Assembly (NCBI RefSeq): GCF_032883915.1
Contig: NZ_CP120717.1
Span: 1,729,001 to 1,793,000 of the forward strand
Origin: Endozoicomonas sp. 8E
Lineage (GTDB): Bacteria; Pseudomonadota; Gammaproteobacteria; Pseudomonadales; Endozoicomonadaceae
Reading direction: 5' to 3'
DNA length: 64,000 nt
Of the stretch, positions 27,987 through 37,523 are shown piece after piece. The first letter of the stretch is position 1, and each line of letters opens with the position of its first letter. Made by a program: the position numbers and the translations under genes. Under the pieces are notes generated by a model, which saw nothing but the letters and a program-made list of their open reading frames with translations, made no database searches and had not been told where the DNA came from.

Positions 27987-30506
27987 ATGGCTAACGTTCA
28001 CAAAACTCCGCAGGACGACAGTATTCTTTATCACCTCAGGATGGCTGCCGTCAGTATCAGCAAGGCTACTTTTCTGGCTCTTGGCAAGGCCCAGGCTTTC
28101 TGTCGGAGTGTTGTTGCTGTTCTGACTCCTACCCGTCTGAAAAAAAACCTGAATCCTTTTAAACTGCTTGCGCCACCTGTGAAACAGCGCTCAATAACAC
28201 CTATGGGACCTCAAGGGGTATCAGCATTACTAAAAAACTATTCATTTCCTGAGATAGATGCATTTAAGGACGAATTCAAACTCCGGGTCAGAGATGTTAT
28301 GGATGATATCGTTGCTATTGAAGGCGATAAAGAACCGGAGCTATACAACAAAGTAAAGAACAGCCTTCTTAACAGAATTGATGTTTGTAGCTCTCTGAAT
28401 GAGATGCTGGTGTTATTGAATGATGTGGTACCAAAGCCCTATCTGAAGAGGCTGTGCATGAGCTTCCTACAGATTGGGCGGAAAACCGGGGCCGATTTGG
28501 GACTCTCAGAACAGGGCCGGTTATGGCTGGAATCCATGATTCAAAATGCATCCTTTGAAGGGTTAAAGGAAAATCTGTTTCAGCTATTGAAATCCGAACT
28601 GGGTCAATCTACTGAATGGCTGGCTGAAGGTTTTAAAGAATATACAGCGAAAGAGCGCAGTCTTTTGAATTCGATTCAGACGGTCGAAGATATCCCAGCA
28701 ATGGTTTTATGTCTCGATAAGCACTTTGAGCATTGTGAACAATATGGTTACCTTCTGAAACTGAAAACACTGGTGGAGCAGGCTGGATTTAAGCAGAGAA
28801 CGCTTAAGGTGCGTGTCCCGCTATTGGCTGCTGGTTATGAACTGGGTTTATTTAAAGAGAAGTTTTTCCCTCTTCTGGAATTGATTCATAAGAATCAAAG
28901 TGAACAAAAAGACAGTCGATCCGGCCTGATAAAAAATCAAATCAGTACCTTGGCCCTGAGCGTGATGAATGCCAGCGATATCAATGAAGTCTTTGAGTTG
29001 ATCAAACAGGAGGCACCTTCAAAATACACGAAAGACCTGCTGACAGCCTTCAAGGAAATCTGTGAGGAAACTGGCGATGGGGAGCGGTTGGATCTATCCA
29101 TAAAACAGTTTCTGGATCGTGAAAACTGCGTTGAAGACACCTCTTTAGACTTAAACTGGAGTCACGTGGCTCAAGACTTTGAGATGCTAGTCAGTCTGAA
29201 GGCAGAGCTGATGGCTGATATTGACCATGTCATCAGGGCAATATCAGAAGAATGTTATGTGAAGGCGGCTCAGGAAGAGTTAGGTGAAGAGGATGAGTCT
29301 GCCCCGTCAGAAAAAAAATACGAATTCGTCTCTTATACCGAGGTCAATCCGGAAGATCTGCCCGATATTAAAACGCTGAAAGCACTGAAGACAAAGGTCG
29401 AACGCTGTGATTCTTATGAAGACATGGTTAAAGAGTTGATCAACCATGCGCCTGAAAAATACGCCACATCTCTGCTGCGTGGGCTGAAAGAAATCTATGG
29501 AAAGCTGAATGAGTCTAATGAGGAATTCTCTGATTCAGAGGAAGTTTCACAAGTACCCGATTTTGTGTCAGGTGGCATACATGAGATATCTCCCCCGGTT
29601 GATGTTGACGAATTAAAAGACTTTGAGGTGTCTTTAGATGATGCCAAAATACTAAGCAAGGCTCGTGATTCTGAAAAAAAATATAATTTGAAAGAAGTAT
29701 CTATTGGGGATCAGTTGAAAATAACAATGTTAAAGGCGCCCAATGATTCTCAAGAGGAAAAAGCATTAGATGATAAGCAAGATTTTTTGTGTGATTTTCT
29801 ATTTCAACGCGGCGCAAAAAAAGTTTTTAAAATAAATATAAAAGGTAAAGATTTTGCCATTTCCGTGCCGACGAAAAGTTACGAAGTGAGGCACTGGCCT
29901 ACTGCGTTAAAGGAAATACAGTCAACAGAACAACTCAGGCAGCTAGGTTTTAACACGCTCTCTTTTCATAAAACCGTTCTTGTCGAGATAGACGGTGTGA
30001 CTATTCCCGCAACAGTTATGCCTTTATTTGACGATCTTGATGGCCAGATTGCTGATCACAGAAACGCATTTAAACTCGATTCGTTTATAGACGACATGGT
30101 TGTCAGAGATCAAAGTACTGGAAAAGCGTTGAAGGTTAAAGAAATTCCTGACGAAGAGGTATTTTTTGGTGTACTTAAGCATGCTATTCAAGTTGCAGGC
30201 ACATTGGTTAAGAATAAAATATGGCTGGATTCTAGCGCAATTAACTATCAGATAATGGAATCTGGTGATGTTAAGTTGTTTTTGTTCGATTTTCCAAAAG
30301 ATATAATCAGATCAAATTTCACATATAAGACTTTATGCAGAGCTTATGCGTCTCACATGATAAGTAATTTTGTTGGCTGTCTTGGCAAAAAGGATTGTAT
30401 GAAATTTGAGACAGTCCATGAAAACCAAGGATTCGAGCAAAAATTAACTGACTTGATCGAACTGGCTGCCAATGGGGCCAGAACCCTTAGACTTCCCGGG
30501 GAATAA
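27987..30506 (+). CDS. Large unknown protein with three internal repeats and a kinase-like C-terminal region
   Basis: I do not recognise this 839-residue protein as a family. A helix-pair motif occurs three times: residues 134-168, 328-363 and 474-508, each with N/D-E-(M/V)..L....P..Y...L...(L/F)..I and a Gly/Asn end. From about 610 the protein changes character: KVFKINIKGKDFAISV (a possible strand pair with a lysine), ALKEI near 640, VMPLF near 678, then LDSSAIN (747-753) with Asp and Asn five apart, and VKLFLFDF (762-769). That order and spacing is like the catalytic D-x4-N and DF(G) of protein kinases, though HRD and DFG are not intact. The DNA for about 29,600-30,500 is clearly more AT-rich than the rest. 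No signal peptide; residues 20-45 are weakly hydrophobic. It could be a secreted effector or a pseudokinase; the function is unknown. Confidence 0.8.
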   Translation: MANVHKTPQDDSILYHLRMAAVSISKATFLALGKAQAFCRSVVAVLTPTRLKKNLNPFKLLAPPVKQRSITPMGPQGVSALLKNYSFPEIDAFKDEFKLRVRDVMDDIVAIEGDKEPELYNKVKNSLLNRIDVCSSLNEMLVLLNDVVPKPYLKRLCMSFLQIGRKTGADLGLSEQGRLWLESMIQNASFEGLKENLFQLLKSELGQSTEWLAEGFKEYTAKERSLLNSIQTVEDIPAMVLCLDKHFEHCEQYGYLLKLKTLVEQAGFKQRTLKVRVPLLAAGYELGLFKEKFFPLLELIHKNQSEQKDSRSGLIKNQISTLALSVMNASDINEVFELIKQEAPSKYTKDLLTAFKEICEETGDGERLDLSIKQFLDRENCVEDTSLDLNWSHVAQDFEMLVSLKAELMADIDHVIRAISEECYVKAAQEELGEEDESAPSEKKYEFVSYTEVNPEDLPDIKTLKALKTKVERCDSYEDMVKELINHAPEKYATSLLRGLKEIYGKLNESNEEFSDSEEVSQVPDFVSGGIHEISPPVDVDELKDFEVSLDDAKILSKARDSEKKYNLKEVSIGDQLKITMLKAPNDSQEEKALDDKQDFLCDFLFQRGAKKVFKINIKGKDFAISVPTKSYEVRHWPTALKEIQSTEQLRQLGFNTLSFHKTVLVEIDGVTIPATVMPLFDDLDGQIADHRNAFKLDSFIDDMVVRDQSTGKALKVKEIPDEEVFFGVLKHAIQVAGTLVKNKIWLDSSAINYQIMESGDVKLFLFDFPKDIIRSNFTYKTLCRAYASHMISNFVGCLGKKDCMKFETVHENQGFEQKLTDLIELAANGARTLRLPGE

Positions 30507-30677
30507 AGCAAAAGAACAAAGACACCTGATTATTTTCTCCAGTTGATGCTCATGCTCATCCTTTCCGGGAGTGCAAGTTGACTCCCTGTAACGGATCTTC
30601 GGTAAAATTAGCCTTTCGTTAAGGGGGCTTTATCTGGAAAATGCAGGTTTCTTTTCTGACTGTTGATGCTTCGCTAT

Positions 30678-31388
30678 ATGAACCTGCTGTTATTGACTGC
30701 CACCGATTTTATTTCTGAAAGCCGCGTCAGGCTGACGGGAAGATCTCTTCAGCATGTCCTGAACGTTCATCGCTCTCAAGCCGGTGACAGCATCAGAGTG
30801 GGGATGCTGAATGGAGAAATGGGTCAAGGCGTTATTGTTTCTCTGACGGATCAGGCAATGGAGTTGGATGTCTGTCTGGATCAAAAGCCTCCTGAACCTC
30901 TGCCCCTGACGATTCTGCTGGCTCTCCCGCGTCCGAAAATGCTGAAAAGAAGTCTGCAACACTTGTCGTCTCTTGGGGTTAAGAAAATCATTCTTATGAA
31001 CAGTTACCGGGTCGAGAAAAGCTTTTGGCAGTCGCCCTGGCTGACCGAAGAAAAAGTCCGCGAGCAGCTCATTCTGGGGCTGGAGCAGGCAAGGGATACG
31101 CAGCTCCCGGAAGTCATTCTTGAGAAGCGCTTTAAGCCTTTTGTTGAGGATCGATTACCCGCCATTATGGACGGCAAGCGTTGTCTTGTAGCGCATCCTT
31201 CAGGCGGAGTCCCATGCCCTCATCAGGTCGATGATGAAGTGGTTCTGGCCATTGGGCCCGAAGGTGGATTTATTCCTTACGAAGTGGAAAAGCTTGAAGA
31301 GGCAGGGTTTGATCGGATTCATCTGGGCTCAAGAATTCTTCGGGTTGAAACCGCTGTCACCGCGATTACCAGTAAATTGTACGACTGA
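30678..31388 (+). CDS. rsmE: 16S rRNA (uracil1498-N3)-methyltransferase
   Basis: 236 residues from the chosen start. RsmE uses SAM to methylate N3 of U1498 in the 30S decoding region. The PUA-like N-terminus (RSLQHVLNVHRSQAGDSIRVG) is followed by the SPOUT knot: LAIGPEGGFIPYEVE and LGSRILRVETAVTA. The start MNLLLLTATDF agrees with Pseudomonas proteins, but the ATG at 30666 or a TTG at 30663 cannot be excluded, as no start has a strong ribosome-binding site. A TTGACT/TAAAAT pair with a long 19-base spacer lies upstream (30578-30608). Confidence 0.93.
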   Translation: MNLLLLTATDFISESRVRLTGRSLQHVLNVHRSQAGDSIRVGMLNGEMGQGVIVSLTDQAMELDVCLDQKPPEPLPLTILLALPRPKMLKRSLQHLSSLGVKKIILMNSYRVEKSFWQSPWLTEEKVREQLILGLEQARDTQLPEVILEKRFKPFVEDRLPAIMDGKRCLVAHPSGGVPCPHQVDDEVVLAIGPEGGFIPYEVEKLEEAGFDRIHLGSRILRVETAVTAITSKLYD

Positions 31389-31458
31389 ATGGCATTTTAC
31401 ACTGGCCTGCGGTTTAGGTATGTTGTATGCAGAGCCTTCCCGTTCGCAGAGTGAGTTT

Positions 31459-32253
31459 ATGGATACACAACGCGACTTTTCATTTCCAGTATTGAGCCAT
31501 TTTTCAATATCTCTGGCTTTCTTGCTTTTGTTTTTCCTCAGCGAAAAACTCACAGCCGCTGATAAAGGTGCTTTGCTGGATGAGCTCTATGATAACGCTC
31601 AGCTGGAACAGCAGCTTGGTTGGGTGCTGTCCAGCATGACCATTGACCAGAAGGAGTACTCACTGCCTCCGGAAGTGGTGAATACGGTTAATCAGGTCGT
31701 CAAGGTCCGCTACAGTCCCGATCTTTTCAAATCTTCCATGGAAGCGACTCTCGATGAAGCGTTAAGTGTCGGTGAATTACTGAAACTTCTGGACTGGTAT
31801 AACTCGGCACTGGGTCAAAAAATTCTGCGCCTGGAAATGGAAGCTAATGATCCTCGCAATGCAGTGCGTATGCAGGCTTACATTGAAGAAAAATTATCCG
31901 CAGAGTTACCTAGAACCAGTCGTATTCGTCTGATTGAAGAGTTGATGGAAACTCTGGATGCGGTTGAACTGGGTACTGAGCTGGCTGCCAGTGCGTCGGT
32001 GGGAGCCAAGCGCATACTCCATGAAGTCATGCCGATCAATGACGGGCGCCCTTTAAGGCCGCCTGAGGTGCTCAAAGCCAGGGAAAAGCCGGTCATTCGC
32101 AAAGGGATGAACGATCATATGAGGTACGTCTATCTCTATACCTATCGAAGCTTGCCAGATAGTGAGATTCGCGATTATTTGAATTTTGCCAGAAGCTCTG
32201 CCATGCAGAATTTCCAGCGTGGTCAGATCCTGGCTATAGCCCGAATTCTTTAA
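31459..32253 (+). CDS. Exported DUF2059-like protein
   Basis: 264 residues. The N-terminus has a signal peptide (SISLAFLLLFFLSEKLTAA, cut near residue 34). The mature part is helical, with LLKLLDWYNSALGQKILRLE close to the L-x-x-FY-x-S-x-x-G-x-K segment of DUF2059 proteins, which are periplasmic and of unknown function. GAGTGAG precedes the ATG. The frame is open far upstream into rsmE but those starts lack support. It converges on priA, the two stop codons overlapping by 4 bases. Confidence 0.65.
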   Translation: MDTQRDFSFPVLSHFSISLAFLLLFFLSEKLTAADKGALLDELYDNAQLEQQLGWVLSSMTIDQKEYSLPPEVVNTVNQVVKVRYSPDLFKSSMEATLDEALSVGELLKLLDWYNSALGQKILRLEMEANDPRNAVRMQAYIEEKLSAELPRTSRIRLIEELMETLDAVELGTELAASASVGAKRILHEVMPINDGRPLRPPEVLKAREKPVIRKGMNDHMRYVYLYTYRSLPDSEIRDYLNFARSSAMQNFQRGQILAIARIL

Positions 32254-34469
32254 GTCATCTCCTGAGGGTCTACGTCCAGTGTCCAGCGAAGGTCTTTCGG
32301 TAATTTCATGGAATCCAGATGTTTGACGGCAATATCCAGTAAGCGATGCAGAGAAACACGCTGGTAACTCTGCAACAACAGCTGATAACGATAACGCCCC
32401 TGTCTTTTTTCCATAGGCGCCGGGATTGGGCCTAGAACCCTGACAGAGCCTTCCTGATGGTGGTTTAATAAAACATGCCTGAGACTTTTTAATAAATTCT
32501 CCCCTGCTGCCGCCATAGACGACTCTGTTCTGAACAGAGCCAGATAACTTTCAGGTGGCAGCTTGAGTTGTTTTCGTTCGATCATCAAACTGTCTGCAAA
32601 GCGACTGTATGGTTGGCTGACCAGCATCTGCAAAGCGGGATGCTGAGGGTTATGGGTTTGGATGATAACATGCCCCGGTTTCTTTTCTCTGCCGGCTCTG
32701 CCTGCGACCTGAAGGATCAACTGTCCGGTTTTTTCCAGTCCTCTGAAATCGGAACTGAACAGCCCGGAGTCAGCATTGATGATCGCTACCAGAGTAACAT
32801 CGGGAAAATGATGGCCTTTGGCCAGCATTTGAGTTCCCAGAAGTATGCAGGGTTCGCCAGTTTGGACCCTATCCAGAATTTCTGAAAGCGCATTTTTTCG
32901 ACGAGTCGAATCTCTGTCCACTCTAATCAGAGGAATAGTCGGGAATATTTGCTCCAGAATTTGTTCGCACCGTTCGGTACCTTGGCCTACAGGCTGGAGG
33001 TTATTACTGTGGCATTTTGGGCATGACCAGGGAATAGCAGTTTGGTAATCACAGTGATGACAATGCATATGAGGTGGCGTGCGATGCAGTGTCAGATGGG
33101 CATCGCAGTGCGGGCAATCCGTGACTTCACCACAATCATGGCAGATCAGGGAGGGAGCGTAGCCTCGGCGATTCAAAAAAACCATGACCTGTTCGCCCTT
33201 ATCCAGAGTTGACTGCATCCTTGTTATCAGACTCTGGGCAAAACCTTCATGGAGTATTTGCTGGCGGATATCGAGTAGTTCCAGAGTCGGTGGGCGGGAG
33301 TGTCCTGCCCGGCTGTTGATCTCCAAGTGGCTGTAACGACCTTTTCTGGCGTTTACGAGGGTTTCCAGTGAGGGGGTGGCGGATCCCAGGACAACGGGGC
33401 AGTCTGCTATTTTTGCCCGGTATATGGCCAGATCCCGGGCATTGTATCTGAGGGAGTCCTGCTGTTTGTATGAGTTGTCGTGCTCTTCATCAACAATAAT
33501 TAATCCCAGTTTGGGTAAAGGCGTAAAAATTCCTGAGCGGGTAGCAATCAATACCCCGGCTGTGGTACGACTGGCAGCAAGCCAGCCCTGTAAGCGTTCG
33601 CCATCACTCAATCCGGAATGGAGGCAGGCCACGGGGACAGAAAACCGGCTGCGAAATCGTCTGACGGTCTGAGGCGTCAGACCAATTTCAGGAATCAGGA
33701 CAAGAACCTGTTTACCGGCTTTAAGAGTAGCTTCTATGGCCTGGAGGTAGACTTCCGTTTTACCACTCCCGGTGACACCATCCAGTAAAACAGGGTGAAA
33801 AGAGGGGCATGCCAGAATGCCTTTCAGAGCGAAAGCCTGTTTAGCATTCAGGGTTAGCGGTTCTTGTCTGAGCGGGTTTGCATACTCAGTGAAATGTCGG
33901 TCAACCCGTTCAATCTCACGTACGACAACCCGCTGTTTCTTTTGCAATTGGGTGAGAACGGTTTTACTGATACCGACTTCCCGAAGTTCTGGCTCTGACA
34001 GACCTTCGGGGTATTTTTCCAGCCATTGCAATGCCTTGAGTTGTTTGTGAGCTCTTTTCAGAGATTGGGTGATGGCTTCATCAAGCGGGGCGGTGGGTTT
34101 CCAGAGTGCTATTTTTTCCCGGGTTGCAGGTTTTCCCTGCCGGAGAGCCTTGGGCAGTGCCTGAAGCAGGGTTTCTCCCAGGCTGTAGTGATAATAACTG
34201 GATGCCCATCGGCAAAGTTCCATGATGTCTCTGGGGATTAGAGGAGTCTGGTCTGGAACAGCAGAGACTTTTCTGAGCTTTTCCCTGGGATAATCGGATT
34301 CAGGTTTAATGGCTTCGATTATGCCAACCAGCTTTCTGGGCCCAAATGGAACCTGAACTCTCATACCCGGTTGCAGGTTTGCCTCACTGTCCGGAGGAAG
34401 ATAGTCGAACATCTGCCTCAATGGGGTGGGTATGGCGATGCTGAGATAATTATCGTCACATGAGGTCAT
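32250..34469 (-). CDS. priA: Primosomal protein N', replication restart helicase
   Basis: 739 residues (E. coli 732). PriA reloads the replisome at stalled forks. The N-terminal 3' DNA-binding domain has FDYLPP and VQVPFGPRKLVGI. The helicase core has Walker A GVTGSGKTEVYL (about residue 235) and the DEEH box (IVDEEHDNSYKQ). Eight zinc cysteines sit in CHDCGEVTDCPHC, MHCHHC and CPKCHS between the helicase lobes. GTGRAGR-like QVAGRAGR closes motif VI. It is divergent from rpmE. Confidence 0.97.
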   Translation of the reverse strand: MTSCDDNYLSIAIPTPLRQMFDYLPPDSEANLQPGMRVQVPFGPRKLVGIIEAIKPESDYPREKLRKVSAVPDQTPLIPRDIMELCRWASSYYHYSLGETLLQALPKALRQGKPATREKIALWKPTAPLDEAITQSLKRAHKQLKALQWLEKYPEGLSEPELREVGISKTVLTQLQKKQRVVVREIERVDRHFTEYANPLRQEPLTLNAKQAFALKGILACPSFHPVLLDGVTGSGKTEVYLQAIEATLKAGKQVLVLIPEIGLTPQTVRRFRSRFSVPVACLHSGLSDGERLQGWLAASRTTAGVLIATRSGIFTPLPKLGLIIVDEEHDNSYKQQDSLRYNARDLAIYRAKIADCPVVLGSATPSLETLVNARKGRYSHLEINSRAGHSRPPTLELLDIRQQILHEGFAQSLITRMQSTLDKGEQVMVFLNRRGYAPSLICHDCGEVTDCPHCDAHLTLHRTPPHMHCHHCDYQTAIPWSCPKCHSNNLQPVGQGTERCEQILEQIFPTIPLIRVDRDSTRRKNALSEILDRVQTGEPCILLGTQMLAKGHHFPDVTLVAIINADSGLFSSDFRGLEKTGQLILQVAGRAGREKKPGHVIIQTHNPQHPALQMLVSQPYSRFADSLMIERKQLKLPPESYLALFRTESSMAAAGENLLKSLRHVLLNHHQEGSVRVLGPIPAPMEKRQGRYRYQLLLQSYQRVSLHRLLDIAVKHLDSMKLPKDLRWTLDVDPQEMT

Positions 34470-34578
34470 GAGGTTACTTTTAATGGCTAATGGCGTCAGG
34501 AGCCTTCCGACAGGCTCCCGCCCAGTTTAACCTGAGTTGTGGTGTGGTTGAAATGAACGGTCAGTGAAATACCGGTAT

Positions 34579-34606
34579 TTGCCTGACGGGGATACTTTGG
34601 TATGAT
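34579..34606 (+). promoter_or_regulatory. Sigma-70 promoter of rpmE
   Basis: TTGCCT and TATGAT are separated by 16 bases, about 165 bases before the rpmE start. The 301-base priA-rpmE gap holds nothing else I can name. Confidence 0.6.
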
Positions 34607-34770
34607 TCTGCCACAATTTTCCAGGGTCACTGAATGGCAATCTCTGGGCAGTGCATTCCATTGACTGCTACGGTAATGACAGTTTGTGACCATTTCGCGT
34701 GCGGTGCCTTGGCCGAGTTGCTATTAGCCAGAGACCGGGTGGCGGCACGCATTGTTTTGAGGTAGATCCC

Positions 34771-34986
34771 ATGAAGCCGGAAATCCATCCGAATTACGAA
34801 GAAATCGAAGTTACCTGCTCCTGCGGTAACAAGATCAAGACTCGCTCTACTCTGTGCAAAGCTCTGCACATTGAAGTTTGTTCCAAGTGCCACCCATTCT
34901 ACACCGGCACTCAGAAAGTGATGGACACTGGCGGTCGTATCGAGCGCTTCACCAAGCGTTTCGGCAAGGTAGGTGCTCGCAAGTAA
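34771..34986 (+). CDS. rpmE: 50S ribosomal protein L31 (zinc-binding type)
   Basis: 71 residues (E. coli 70). The four zinc cysteines are present as C16-x-C18 and C37-x2-C40 (CSCGNK and CSKCHPF), so this is the C+ form that is replaced by a C- paralogue under zinc shortage in many bacteria. The ATG has GAGGTAGATCCC upstream, which decides the start over longer frames. It has its own promoter. Its only good downstream terminator lies inside the next gene. Confidence 0.97.
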   Translation: MKPEIHPNYEEIEVTCSCGNKIKTRSTLCKALHIEVCSKCHPFYTGTQKVMDTGGRIERFTKRFGKVGARK

Positions 34987-35121
34987 GCATTTACTTGCTT
35001 GCTTTCTAGCCGGACAGCCACGAATCAGAAACAGTCATTAACTATAAAGCAGTCATGAACTTGGAATAGTGTGAGTTGGAAATACCGCTATGCTTGTTCG
35101 GAGAATGATTCGATAGGTAGC

Positions 35122-35943
35122 ATGATGAGCTTTTCTGACTTTGCTGGCTGTGCAAAAAAGGCGATTCGCATTCTTGCGGGCGCCTTTTTTTGTGTTTGGC
35201 AATTTTTCCTGATCTCCCCCGCATTCGCCATTGAGACCTGTACTCTGAGAGGCCCTTCAGAAACTGTAAAGTGGGATTATATTGTTGACGGCGATTCATT
35301 GTGGTTGAAGGATGGTCGTAAAGTTCGTTTTCCCTCCATCAATACGCCTGAAATAGCCCATGAAAAAAAGCCGTCAGAACCTTACGGGGATGAAGCCTCT
35401 CTGGCCCTCAAACAGTTGCTGTCAGGAACACAGAAAATCAGGATTCAGGTCGTTGGAAAAGACCATTATGGTCGAGTACTTGCCCATCCCTTTCTAATGG
35501 ATGGTCGATCCATTGAGTCACTGCTCATTGAAAAAGGCCTGGGTTACCAACTGTTTTCTGAGGAGCCTGATGTTTATCGGCAATGTCTGAAGCGGAAGGA
35601 AACCGAAGCGAGAAAAGAGAAAATAGGTGTTTGGTCAAAAAATCCTGTTCTGGATATCAAGGCCAACGGGTTGAAACCGGGTTTTAGACTGTTCAGGGGC
35701 AGTGTCGTTGAGGTTGAGAGTCCCAAAAAGAGTGATTTCCTGTGGGTGGAAATGGATGGTCCGGTGGTTATTCGTGTGCCCAAGTTTTCTTTAGATGCCG
35801 GGTGGCTGAAAGGCCTGGCAGGTCAGCGTATTGAATTCAGAGGTTGGCTGGTGGATCGCGGGGAAAAAAATAAGGGAGGGCGTCGTTATAAGCGCTGGAT
35901 GGTAGGTATTTACAGTCGAGATGGTGTCCAAAAGCTGGAATAG
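35122..35943 (+). CDS. Exported thermonuclease-like protein (SNase domain)
   Basis: 273 residues. A signal peptide ends in LISPAFA (about residue 37). The staphylococcal-nuclease domain runs from about 50 to 175: YIVDGDSLWLKDGRKVRF, INTPEIAH, YGDEASLALKQLL, DHYGRVLAHPFL and GLGYQL, with the catalytic Asp and Arg pairs of the OB fold in place. A further 100-residue C-terminal part (from FRLFRGSVVEVE) resembles the OB-like extension in Pseudomonas homologues downstream of rpmE. It should cut DNA or RNA outside the cytoplasm. The ATG at 35122 follows AGGTAGC. A strong terminator hairpin lies within codons 11-24, so expression may depend on translation through it. Confidence 0.85.
   Translation: MMSFSDFAGCAKKAIRILAGAFFCVWQFFLISPAFAIETCTLRGPSETVKWDYIVDGDSLWLKDGRKVRFPSINTPEIAHEKKPSEPYGDEASLALKQLLSGTQKIRIQVVGKDHYGRVLAHPFLMDGRSIESLLIEKGLGYQLFSEEPDVYRQCLKRKETEARKEKIGVWSKNPVLDIKANGLKPGFRLFRGSVVEVESPKKSDFLWVEMDGPVVIRVPKFSLDAGWLKGLAGQRIEFRGWLVDRGEKNKGGRRYKRWMVGIYSRDGVQKLE
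35154..35191 (+). terminator. Terminator hairpin inside the nuclease signal-peptide codons
   Basis: AAAAAAGGCG pairs with CGCCTTTTTT, with a second inner stem CGCA-TTCT-TGCG, and seven T at the end. It lies 167 bases after rpmE and 32 bases inside the nuclease reading frame, and probably ends rpmE transcripts. Confidence 0.75.
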
Positions 35944-36181
35944 TGTTTTGATGAGCTCAGCTGATGGTCTGTGCTCTTTCTGTGAAGGGTGTTTTGTTCG
36001 TAGTAAAGTGGGCAAAAAACGTTTTGCCTGTGCTGCTGGCATTTCGTTAATTAGCATTAATTTGGGTATCCGGTCTGTAGATATACTTTTCTGGTCTACC
36101 GAATCCTTGTTCGATAAACAGTGATCCTATATTCTCCACACTTAAGACCTTATATTTTCATTAGGATTAAAGTACAAGGAT

Positions 36182-37432
36182 ATGAAGCAAGCCGCCCTGG
36201 ATTACCATGCCCAGCCTAAACCCGGAAAGATCTCGATTGAACTGACCAAGCCAGCGGAGACTGCCAAGGATCTGTCTCTGGCTTATAGCCCGGGCGTCGC
36301 AGAGCCAGTGCGTGAGATCGCTGCTGACCCTGAAAATGCCTACAAATACACCATGAAAGGTAATCTGGTCGCAGTGATCAGTAACGGTACTGCGATTCTT
36401 GGTCTGGGTAATCTTGGCGCGCTGGCCAGTAAGCCTGTGATGGAAGGCAAGGCTCTGCTGTTCAAACGTTTCGCCGGAATAGATTCCATTGATCTGGAAG
36501 TGGACTGCGAAAGTCCTCAGGATTTCATTGACACAGTCAGGCGGGTTGCCTGCAGTTTTGGTGGTATTAACCTTGAGGATATCAAGGCTCCAGAGTGTTT
36601 TGAAATCGAGCGTCGTCTGATTGAAGAGTGCGATATTCCCATATTCCACGATGATCAGCACGGTACTGCAATTGTTACTGCAGCAGGTATGTTGAATGCC
36701 CTTGAGATTGCTGGCAAGAAGATCGAAGAAGCCCGTCTGGTCTGTCTCGGAGCCGGTTCTGCAGCCATCTCTTGCGTCAAGTTGTTGATCAGCTGTGGCA
36801 TGAATCCAGCCAATATTTTTATGTTGGACAGTAAAGGTGTTATCCACACAGGGCGTGATGACCTTAACCAGTACAAGGCTTTGTTCGCGGTTGAGACCGA
36901 TTGCCGTAATCTGGACGATGCTATTAATGGGGCTGATGCCTTTCTGGGTCTGTCCGGGCCAAACCTGTTGTCTAAGGAACAGCTGGCAAAAATGGCTGAG
37001 AATCCTATTGTGTTTGCCTGTGCCAATCCTGATCCTGAAATTCGCCCAGAGCTGGCCAAAGAAGTACGCTCTGATGTCATTATGGCAACAGGCAGGTCTG
37101 ACTATCCGAACCAGGTTAATAACGTTCTTGGCTTCCCATTCATCTTTCGCGGTGCTCTGGATGTTCGAGCCAGTCGGATCAATGAAGAGATGAAAGTGGC
37201 TGCTGTTCAGGCAATTCGTGAATTGGCCAAGGAGGCAGTTGTTCAGGAGGTTATTGATGCCTACGAGGGGGCTGAGCTAAGCTTTGGTCCGGAATATATT
37301 ATTCCCAAACCGACCGATCCTCGTTTGTTGGGCTCTGTATCTGCCGCAGTGGCAAAAGCTGCTGTGGATTCTGGTGTGGCTCGTCAGCCTTATCCCGCCC
37401 ATTATCCTCTGAGTTCTCTGGATGATATTTAG
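36182..37432 (+). CDS. maeB: Malic enzyme, short form without phosphotransacetylase domain
   Basis: 416 residues. It oxidatively decarboxylates malate to pyruvate, making NADPH or NADH. The catalytic Tyr is in [10 protein letters not shown], the Lys in [12 protein letters not shown], the metal ligands in CEIERR-like [24 protein letters not shown], and the dinucleotide fold in [12 protein letters not shown]. coli MaeB (759) has a C-terminal Pta-like domain that is wholly absent here, as in the Pseudomonas protein at the same locus beside mrcA. Cofactor preference is not decided from sequence. AAGGAT lies just before the ATG. Confidence 0.92.
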   Translation: MKQAALDYHAQPKPGKISIELTKPAETAKDLSLAYSPGVAEPVREIAADPENAYKYTMKGNLVAVISNGTAILGLGNLGALASKPVMEGKALLFKRFAGIDSIDLEVDCESPQDFIDTVRRVACSFGGINLEDIKAPECFEIERRLIEECDIPIFHDDQHGTAIVTAAGMLNALEIAGKKIEEARLVCLGAGSAAISCVKLLISCGMNPANIFMLDSKGVIHTGRDDLNQYKALFAVETDCRNLDDAINGADAFLGLSGPNLLSKEQLAKMAENPIVFACANPDPEIRPELAKEVRSDVIMATGRSDYPNQVNNVLGFPFIFRGALDVRASRINEEMKVAAVQAIRELAKEAVVQEVIDAYEGAELSFGPEYIIPKPTDPRLLGSVSAAVAKAAVDSGVARQPYPAHYPLSSLDDI

Positions 37433-37452
37433 ACCAGAGATTCAGTCGTCAG

Positions 37453-37490
37453 AAAAAAAGCCCGGTCTGATTTCAGGTTCGGGCTTTTTT
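37453..37490. terminator. Bidirectional terminator between maeB and mrcA
   Basis: AAAAAAAGCCCG pairs with CGGGCTTTTTT around an 15-base loop. The A and T runs on both sides let it end both converging genes. Confidence 0.9.
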
Positions 37491-37523
37491 CTCGCAAAGT
37501 AAACTTATGTAGCTGATTGAGTG

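Noticed and set aside
36182..37432. The malic enzyme as a truncated MaeB
   Set aside because: The short form without the phosphotransacetylase domain is normal at this locus in Pseudomonas-type genomes, and a terminator directly follows its stop.
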